Source: Candidatus Methanoperedens sp.
Lineage (GTDB): Archaea > Halobacteriota > Methanosarcinia > Methanosarcinales > Methanoperedenaceae
Direction: 5' to 3'
Assembly: GCA_023249275.1 (NCBI GenBank)
Contig: JAHFCV010000081.1
Span: 1 to 10,021 of the forward strand
DNA length: 10,021 nucleotides
Numbering within the stretch: the stretch's first letter is position 1; each line of letters begins with the position of its first letter. The position numbers were made by a program, and so were the translations under genes. The notes under the pieces are model-generated. The model searched no databases. It saw only the letters and a program-made list of their open reading frames with translations, and was not told where the DNA came from. Positions 5,225-10,021 of the stretch are shown here, piece by piece.

Positions 5225-6493
5225 TTACAGGCGCAGTTTAATATCCTGCACCATGCCTGCTGCAATGGTCATTCCCATATCACGGATGGCAAAGCGCCCG
5301 AGCTGGGGAATCTCCTTGACTTTTTCAATACACAGGGGCTTTGCGGGTTTTATGACGACAATAGCGGCATCCCCGGCTTTGATGAAATCGGGATTTTCTG
5401 CCGCCGTCTGACCGGTCTTGGGGTCAAGCTTCTTCAGGATTGCTATAATTGTGCCTGCTACCTGCGCAGTATGGCAGTGCAATACCGGCGTATATCCAAC
5501 AGTAACCGCTGACGGATGCTGCAATACAACAATCTGTGCTGTAAATTCTTCTGCAACTGCAGGCGGTTTATCAGGATGCCCGCAGACGTCGCCTCTCCTG
5601 ATATCCTTTTTCTCAACGCCTCTTACGTTCCATCCGATGTTATCGCCGGGAAGCGCTTCTTTAATTTCCTGGTGATGCATCTCAATGGATTTGACCTCGC
5701 CTATGGCTTTGGCTGGCATGAATATTACTTTATCGCCTGGCTTCATCCTCCCGGTCTCGACTCGCCCTACGGGCACTGTGCCGATACCCGAGATGGTATA
5801 TGAATCCTGGACTGGAATGCGAAGCGGTAATGTCACAGGTTTCTCAGGTAATGTCAACATATCAAGAGATGCCAGTAATGTTGGTCCTGTATACCATTTT
5901 GTGTTCTCACTGGGCTTTGCAAGGTTATCTCCTTTGAAAGCTGAAGTCGGGATGAAATTCATATCATCCGGTTTATAGCCAACCATCTTCAGAAGTGTGC
6001 TGAGTTCAGCTTTTACAGCGTCGTATCTCGCTTTGTCATAGTTGACTTCATCTATCTTGTTGACTGCTATGATCAACTGGGTAATACCGAGGGTTCTTGC
6101 AAGGAATACATGTTCCTTTGTCTGTGACTGGACGCCTTCCTTGGCAGCGCATACCAGAATGGCTGCGTCCGCCTGTGAGGCGCCTGTTATCATGTTCTTT
6201 ACGAAGTCCCTGTGCCCGGGACAGTCAACAATTGTGAAGTAGTATTTTGCAGTATCGAATCGCTGGTGAGCGACGTCGATTGTAATACCCCTGTCTCTCT
6301 CTTCCTTGAGAGAGTCCATGACCCATGCGAATACGAAGGATTCTTTACCTTTTGCTTTTGCTTCTTCCCTATACTTTTCTATGATATGCGGTGGTACCGC
6401 GCCAGTCTCAAACAATAACCTGCCGACGAGAGTTGATTTCCCGTGGTCGATATGCCCGATGACTGCTAAATTTAAGTGTGGTTTCTCTGCCAT
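5225..6493 (-). CDS. tuf: Translation elongation factor 1-alpha (aEF1A)
   Basis: EF-1A is the GTPase that brings aminoacyl-tRNA to the ribosome. The 422 residues match the archaeal family in length and carry all G motifs: G1 GHIDHGKST (13-21), the G2 threonine in GITID (69-73), G3 DCPGH (90-94), G4 NKID (145-148) and G5 TSAF (183-186). Domains II and III follow, with the typical beta-barrel stretch GIGTVPVGRVETGRMKPGD and the end GRFAIRDMGMTIAAGMVQDI. The start is supported by AGGAG 7 bases before the ATG. EF-2 lies upstream after 149 bases that hold a separate promoter, and uS10 follows closely. The gene name in archaea is also written tef1a; I see nothing abnormal in it. Confidence 0.97.
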   Translation of the reverse strand: MAEKPHLNLAVIGHIDHGKSTLVGRLLFETGAVPPHIIEKYREEAKAKGKESFVFAWVMDSLKEERDRGITIDVAHQRFDTAKYYFTIVDCPGHRDFVKNMITGASQADAAILVCAAKEGVQSQTKEHVFLARTLGITQLIIAVNKIDEVNYDKARYDAVKAELSTLLKMVGYKPDDMNFIPTSAFKGDNLAKPSENTKWYTGPTLLASLDMLTLPEKPVTLPLRIPVQDSYTISGIGTVPVGRVETGRMKPGDKVIFMPAKAIGEVKSIEMHHQEIKEALPGDNIGWNVRGVEKKDIRRGDVCGHPDKPPAVAEEFTAQIVVLQHPSAVTVGYTPVLHCHTAQVAGTIIAILKKLDPKTGQTAAENPDFIKAGDAAIVVIKPAKPLCIEKVKEIPQLGRFAIRDMGMTIAAGMVQDIKLRL

Positions 6494-6500
6494 AATATTT

Positions 6501-6505
6501 CTCCT
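6501..6505 (-). promoter_or_regulatory. Strong ribosome binding site of EF-1A
   Basis: AGGAG on the minus strand lies 7 bases before the ATG at 6493, in an AT-rich and probably unstructured leader. It is a clean archaeal Shine-Dalgarno, fitting a highly translated gene. Confidence 0.75.
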
Positions 6506-6549
6506 TTAATTTTTTATGATAATGTTTTGTGACCCTATTGTTGTTTTGG

Positions 6550-6563
6550 TTTTTAAACCTTGC
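6550..6563 (-). promoter_or_regulatory. BRE/TATA-like promoter of EF-1A
   Basis: The minus strand reads GCAAGG then TTTAAAAA, a good match to an archaeal BRE plus TATA box. Transcription would start near 6527 and leave a leader of about 35 bases with the AGGAG site. A competing TATA-like core, TATTTAAATA, sits inside the palindrome at 6592-6601. Start mapping would decide between them. Confidence 0.5.
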
Positions 6564-6590
6564 GTTACCCCCGTAGTCCCCATAGACCCC
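6564..6590 (-). repeat. Three G-rich 9-nt tandem units upstream of the EF-1A promoter
   Basis: On the minus strand GGGGTCTAT, GGGGACTAC and GGGGGTAAC follow one another without a gap, each starting with at least four G and sharing a TA in the second half. They sit directly before the BRE/TATA-like element. They could be a regulator binding array. With only three G-runs, a simple four-tract quadruplex is not expected. Confidence 0.45.
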
Positions 6591-6606
6591 GTATTTAAAT
6601 ACGGGG
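6587..6606. repeat. Perfect 20-bp palindrome between EF-2 and EF-1A
   Basis: CCCCGTATTTAAATACGGGG reads the same on both strands with no spacer. It lies 36 bases after the EF-2 stop and about 94 bases before the EF-1A start. Its left half overlaps the first G-rich 9-nt unit. It may be a dimeric regulator site, a TATA-containing operator or part of transcription ending for EF-2; no long T-run follows directly, which weakens the last idea. Confidence 0.55.
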
Positions 6607-6642
6607 ACTCAGTACGGCGTTGGGCTCTCTTCGGGGTTTTCT

Positions 6643-8832
6643 TCAGGGACTGATGAAATCACTCGGTTTTGGTAATTCGAGTTTAAGTCCTTTGCGCTTC
6701 CTGATATCCATCACGATGTCAGTGAGCATGTTCCCGGGTATGGGTTCGAATCCCACAAATTCCGTGCTCCACATCGCCCTGCCTTCAGTTGCCGAGCGGA
6801 TATCGCCGGAGAACCCGAACAACTGTGCAACGGGTGCCTTGGACTCGATAATGGTCATGTCGCCTTCTGATTTCATATCAAGTATAGAACCGCGCCTTCC
6901 CTGCATTTCACGCATGGCGCCTCCCATCTGGTCATGTGGGACATGGATAAACACTTTCTGGAAAGGTTCAAGCAAAGTCGAGCCCGCCATGAGCATTGCA
7001 GCCTGTATAGCCTGCCGTGAAGCGGGTATCACTTGCGCAGGTCCCCTGTGGACAGCGTCTTCATGAAGTTTGGCGTCAATCAATTTTACTTTAACGCCCA
7101 TTACCGGTTCACGGGAGAGCGGTCCGGCTTTCATGACCTCTTCAAATCCTTCAAGAATGAGTTCCATTGTTTCATGCAGGTACTGGATACCTTTGGTCAT
7201 ATCGATATACATATTTGTTTCATAAATATGAGCAATACTCTTGGCTTCGTCCTTGCTCATTCCCGCTTTCATCAGGACGTCCCTTCGCTCTACTTCCCCC
7301 TGCCTCATTGAGACTTCATTGTTCTTGATAAGCTCAATTACAGTCTGGGACAACGGTTCAACTTCCACATAGAACCTGTTGTGGCGGTTGGGAGATTTTC
7401 CTTCTACAGGACCGGCATGAGTTGCGATTGTTTCCCTGTACACGACAAGCGGCTTTGATGTTTTAATCTCCACATGTTTGTCGCGCTGTATCCTGCCTGC
7501 AACAACCTCAAGGTGAAGTTCACCCATTCCTGCCAGCAAATGCTCTCCTGTTTCCGGATTTATCATCACTTTAAGGGTTGGGTCTTCTTTTGCGACCTGT
7601 CTTAATACTTCAACAAGTTTTGGCAGGTCTTTCATGTGTTTTGCCTCAACAGCCACTGTCATGACAGGCTCGCTGACATGCCTTATACTCTCAAATGGCG
7701 TCATGCTCTTATCTGTTGATGCTGTCGAACCCACTATCGCATCGCTTAAACCTGTTACTGCTACGATATTGCCAGCCGGGATTTTATCGCACTCAATTCG
7801 TTCAGGACCCATGAAGAGACCCACTGACTGTACCCTGTTAGCATTTGGCATTCCTGAAATGTAAATTTCTTTGCCCCTTTCAAGCGTACCTGAGAAAAGC
7901 CTTCCGCTGGCTACTTCACCTGCATGCGGGTCTGTGGTGATGTCGGTTATCATAAGAGCTACTTTGCCGTTCCTGTCCACGTTTATCATGGATTTCCCGA
8001 TCTCGCTATCCTTATCGCCATGCCAGATGACCTTTATTCGTTCTTTCTGCGCATCGACAGGGCTTGGCAGGAATCTTATTATCATGTCATTCATAACAGC
8101 ATGAAGAGGGGTTTTTATTGCAAGTTCATTCTGTTTATCTGCCTGGCAGTATTCGATTATGTCCTTGAAACTTATGCCTGTCTTTTTCATATACGGGACG
8201 CTGATTGCCCAGTTGTTAAGCGCCGAACCGAAAGCAACTTTCCCTATTGCCGGGTCAAGTCTCAATTCATCATACTGGTCAGGTTTCAGACCTTTTATGA
8301 TTTTATTTACCTTATCTATTACAGCGCCCAGGCGCATCTGCATATCCTGCGGCGTGAGCTTTATCTCATTAATAAGGCGGTCAACCTTGTTTATGAAAAG
8401 TATGGGTCTTACGTTTTCGCGCAGCGCCTGGCGCAGCACTGTTTCTGTCTGGGGCATGGGCCCTTCTACCGCATCCACCAGCACAACCGCGCCGTCCACG
8501 GCTCTCATGGCGCGCGTGACGTCGCCGCCGAAGTCAACGTGACCCGGCGTATCGATAAGGTTGATAAGGTATTCCTTTCCCTCATACTGGTGCACCATTG
8601 AAACTGTCGCAGAATCAATGGTAATTCCGCGTCTCTGCTCTTCTTCATCAAAGTCCATGAATAACTGCTCGCCAGCCAGCTCTGAGGATATCATGCCTGC
8701 GCCTGCGAGTAGATTATCTGAGAATGTTGTTTTACCGTGGTCGATATGCGCGACTGTACCGATGTTTCGGATAAACTCGGGTTTATCCATCAGTTCAGTG
8801 ACACGCTCTACCATTTTCTTTCGTCTGCCCAT
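6643..8832 (-). CDS. fusA: Translation elongation factor 2 (aEF2)
   Basis: EF-2 is the GTPase that drives ribosomal translocation. The 729 residues are typical for archaeal EF-2. Visible motifs are G1 AHIDHGKTT (28-36), G2 GITID (69-73), G3 DTPGH (94-98) and G4 NKVD (148-151). The C-terminal domain IV loop HEDAVHRGPAQ holds the histidine at about residue 595 that is modified to diphthamide in archaea and eukaryotes, which separates it from bacterial EF-G. The start MGRRKKMVERV follows a GAGGT Shine-Dalgarno at 8845-8841. The gene has its own TATA-type promoter and a leader with a long inverted repeat, so it is probably transcribed separately from groEL. Usually rps7 precedes this gene in archaea; that arrangement is absent here. 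The name fusA is used loosely; fef2 and aef2 are synonyms in some genomes. Confidence 0.97.
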   Translation of the reverse strand: MGRRKKMVERVTELMDKPEFIRNIGTVAHIDHGKTTFSDNLLAGAGMISSELAGEQLFMDFDEEEQRRGITIDSATVSMVHQYEGKEYLINLIDTPGHVDFGGDVTRAMRAVDGAVVLVDAVEGPMPQTETVLRQALRENVRPILFINKVDRLINEIKLTPQDMQMRLGAVIDKVNKIIKGLKPDQYDELRLDPAIGKVAFGSALNNWAISVPYMKKTGISFKDIIEYCQADKQNELAIKTPLHAVMNDMIIRFLPSPVDAQKERIKVIWHGDKDSEIGKSMINVDRNGKVALMITDITTDPHAGEVASGRLFSGTLERGKEIYISGMPNANRVQSVGLFMGPERIECDKIPAGNIVAVTGLSDAIVGSTASTDKSMTPFESIRHVSEPVMTVAVEAKHMKDLPKLVEVLRQVAKEDPTLKVMINPETGEHLLAGMGELHLEVVAGRIQRDKHVEIKTSKPLVVYRETIATHAGPVEGKSPNRHNRFYVEVEPLSQTVIELIKNNEVSMRQGEVERRDVLMKAGMSKDEAKSIAHIYETNMYIDMTKGIQYLHETMELILEGFEEVMKAGPLSREPVMGVKVKLIDAKLHEDAVHRGPAQVIPASRQAIQAAMLMAGSTLLEPFQKVFIHVPHDQMGGAMREMQGRRGSILDMKSEGDMTIIESKAPVAQLFGFSGDIRSATEGRAMWSTEFVGFEPIPGNMLTDIVMDIRKRKGLKLELPKPSDFISP

Positions 8833-8840
8833 TATAAATT

Positions 8841-8846
8841 ACCTCT
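8841..8846 (-). promoter_or_regulatory. Ribosome binding site of EF-2
   Basis: AGAGGT on the minus strand lies 8 bases before the ATG at 8832 and only 3 bases from the foot of the inverted repeat at 8850. If that repeat folds as RNA it could affect access to this site. Confidence 0.65.
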
Positions 8847-8849
8847 TTT

Positions 8850-8896
8850 TTTGATGAACCCGTCTAAACGATTTGAATATCTTTGGGTTCATCAAA
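8850..8896. repeat. 12-bp perfect inverted repeat in the EF-2 leader
   Basis: TTTGATGAACCC (8850-8861) and GGGTTCATCAAA (8885-8896) are perfect complements separated by 23 bases. With the TATA box at 8937-8930, transcription should start near 8905-8908, so nearly the whole transcribed leader between start site and ribosome binding site would be this stem-loop. It could be an RNA control element or a DNA operator just downstream of the start site. The repeat is seen directly; its role is inferred. Confidence 0.65.
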
Positions 8897-8929
8897 TATT
8901 GGAATTTTTTGTTCAATATTATCCTATCC

Positions 8930-8943
8930 TATATAAACACTTT
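8930..8943 (-). promoter_or_regulatory. BRE/TATA-like promoter of EF-2
   Basis: The minus strand reads AAAGTG then TTTATATAGG, a good archaeal TATA box with an A-rich BRE-like sequence before it. It lies about 100 bases before the EF-2 ATG, giving a predicted leader near 75 bases. This supports an EF-2 transcript separate from groEL. Confidence 0.6.
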
Positions 8944-9003
8944 GAAAACCGGAAAAACATTATGGGGAGTGGAAAAACGAGTTATTTATTATAAATATCC
9001 AAA

Positions 9004-9017
9004 TGGTGGTTCCACCA
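9004..9017. repeat. Short hairpin TGGTGG-TT-CCACCA downstream of groEL
   Basis: A perfect 6-bp inverted repeat with a 2-base spacer lies 45 bases after the groEL stop. It may stabilise the 3' end of the message or simply be chance. The rest of the 8833-9062 gap holds the EF-2 promoter and leader, AT-rich DNA and no open frame that I can support. Confidence 0.35.
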
Positions 9018-9048
9018 CGTACCCCACAGTTTCGCCTTAAGAATTTAC

Positions 9049-9062
9049 AAAAAAGAAAAGAG
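9049..9062 (-). terminator. T-rich terminator after groEL
   Basis: Directly after the TAG stop the minus strand reads CTCTTTTCTTTTTTG. Such oligo-T tracts are the usual archaeal termination signal, and the separate EF-2 promoter downstream agrees with transcription ending here. Confidence 0.55.
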
Positions 9063-10021
9063 CTACATCATATAGCTCTCAGGTCCAGGCATTGGCATCT
9101 GCATATCACTTTTCTTCTCAGGGATTTCAGCCACAAGAGCATCCGTGGTCAGCATCAGACCTGCTATGCTTGCTGCATTTTGGAGCGCGGTGCGCACCAC
9201 CTTTACGGGGTCGATGATTCCTGCCTCTATCATATCCTTATAGGCGTCTGTCTTTGCATCATATCCCATATTGGGATTCTCTTCAGCCTTCAATTTCTCA
9301 ACCACTACTGAACCTTCCTTGCCTGCATTTTCCGCTATCTGTTTCAGCGGTTCCTCGATGGCTCTCCTGATAATATCCACGCCAATCATCTGGTCGCCTT
9401 CAAGGGACAAATTATCCAGTTCCTTTGCAGCCCTCAAAAGAGCAATGCCTCCGCCTGCCACCACGCCTTCTTCAATCGCGGCTTTGGTTGCATTCAGGGC
9501 ATCGTCTATTCGCATCTTCTTTTCCTTAAGTTCGGTCTCAGTAGCCGCGCCAACGTTTATCACGGCAACGCCGCCTGAGAGCTTGCCGAGGCGCTTCTTG
9601 AGGTCTGTCTTCTTATAATCAGACTCCTCAAGCTTGATACGCCCTTCGATTATTGCTATTCTCCTCTTCAGGTCATCCTTCTTTCCCTGCCCTTCGATAA
9701 TGATGGTTTTATCCTTATTCACCCTTATCTTCTTGGCGCTCCCGAGGTCTGAGAGTTTCGTATTCTCAAGCTTCATGCCGGTATCTTCACTGATGACCTT
9801 GCCGCCAGTGAGCGCAGCAATATCCTCAAGTATCTCCTTTCTCTCGTCGCCAAAGCCAGGCGCTTTGATTGCACACACCCTGAGCGTTCCGCGGAGGATG
9901 TTGAGCACAATGGTCGCCAGCGCCTCGCCGTCCACATCTTCAGAAATAATCAGAAGCGGCTTGTTTTCCTTTACCACTGATTCAAGTACAGGGATGAATT
10001 CTTTCATAGCGCTTATCTTTT
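9063..10021 (-). CDS. groL: Group I chaperonin GroEL (N-terminal part outside window)
   Basis: The frame is open to the right edge and gives the last 318 residues, starting KISAMKEFIPVLE, which corresponds to about residue 226 of a ~545-residue GroEL. The ATG at 10007 is internal: K-I-S-x-M/I continues the known apical sequence upstream of it. Visible parts are most of the apical domain (PLLIISEDVDGEALATIVLN, KAPGFGDERKEILEDIA), the descending intermediate domain with MRIDDALNATKAAIEEGVVAGGG (its second Asp matches the ATP-hydrolysis Asp398 of E. coli) and the C-terminal equatorial half. The tail is Met/Pro-rich (MQMPMPGPESYMM) instead of the bacterial Gly-Gly-Met repeats. GroEL folds proteins in a double-ring ATP-driven cage with GroES, whose gene would lie outside the window. 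Group I chaperonins are known in Methanosarcina, so this fits an archaeon with a bacterial-derived gene. Confidence 0.96.
   Translation of the reverse strand, partial: KISAMKEFIPVLESVVKENKPLLIISEDVDGEALATIVLNILRGTLRVCAIKAPGFGDERKEILEDIAALTGGKVISEDTGMKLENTKLSDLGSAKKIRVNKDKTIIIEGQGKKDDLKRRIAIIEGRIKLEESDYKKTDLKKRLGKLSGGVAVINVGAATETELKEKKMRIDDALNATKAAIEEGVVAGGGIALLRAAKELDNLSLEGDQMIGVDIIRRAIEEPLKQIAENAGKEGSVVVEKLKAEENPNMGYDAKTDAYKDMIEAGIIDPVKVVRTALQNAASIAGLMLTTDALVAEIPEKKSDMQMPMPGPESYMM

Noticed and set aside
6564..6606. G-quadruplex upstream of EF-1A
   Set aside because: Only three runs of four or more G are present on the minus strand, short of the four tracts for a simple quadruplex. The 9-nt period is the better description.
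7924..8601. Long plus-strand open frame (225 aa) opposite EF-2
   Set aside because: It lies entirely inside a clearly real EF-2 gene on the other strand, has Cys/His/Tyr-rich composition typical of antisense reading, and no motif or ribosome site supports it.
10005..10007. ATG at 10007 as the start of a short chaperonin-like protein
   Set aside because: The frame stays open to the window edge, and the residues before it (KISA) continue the normal GroEL apical sequence, so the gene is complete outside rather than truncated.

Overview
The window is archaeal, most likely from the Methanosarcinales and perhaps a Methanoperedens-type lineage (this finer placement is inference). EF-1A, a diphthamide-type EF-2 and uS10 are archaeal in type and order. 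Ribosome binding sites match an archaeal 16S tail (GGTGAT, AGGAG, GAGGT), and TATA-like promoters can be seen. A bacterial-type group I GroEL in an archaeon points to the methanosarcinal side. Every supported gene is on the minus strand, so transcription runs from right to left as numbered.

Right third (10021 to about 6494): the C-terminal 318 residues of GroEL end in a T-rich terminator. A 230-bp gap follows, with a TATA promoter and a 12-bp inverted repeat in the predicted leader of EF-2, and then the EF-2 gene. The EF-2/EF-1A gap holds three G-rich 9-nt units, a perfect 20-bp palindrome and a TATA-like box ahead of EF-1A.

Middle (6493 to 4882): EF-1A and uS10 are the usual tail of the archaeal str-type cluster. 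The gene ahead of EF-2 is groEL rather than the expected rps7.

Left half (4827 to 201): six tightly packed, overlapping or abutting genes encode small surface proteins. Each has one N-terminal membrane helix preceded by a short charged stretch and then an Asn/Ser/Thr-rich exported domain. Three share a [DE]-x-A-Q start to the helix, and three share an archaeal type IV pilin-like E-x-A-[VA]-S start. The set resembles the gene cluster annotated in haloarchaea as DUF7287/7288/7261/7266/7289 (numbers recalled, not searched). It is probably a pilin or pseudopilin set assembled in one membrane complex and heavily N-glycosylated; no ATPase or platform gene is in the window.

The most unusual structure is inside the fourth gene of this operon. 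A GC-rich, hairpin-forming segment of 72 bp sits between two copies of GGCGTT. It interrupts a 10-nt-periodic repeat that itself encodes part of an unusual N-terminal extension. The interruption is exactly 78 bp and keeps the reading frame, like a protein-coding palindromic element nested in a second repeat.

At the far left a small gene of unknown function, perhaps antitoxin-like, starts at 161 and runs out of the window.
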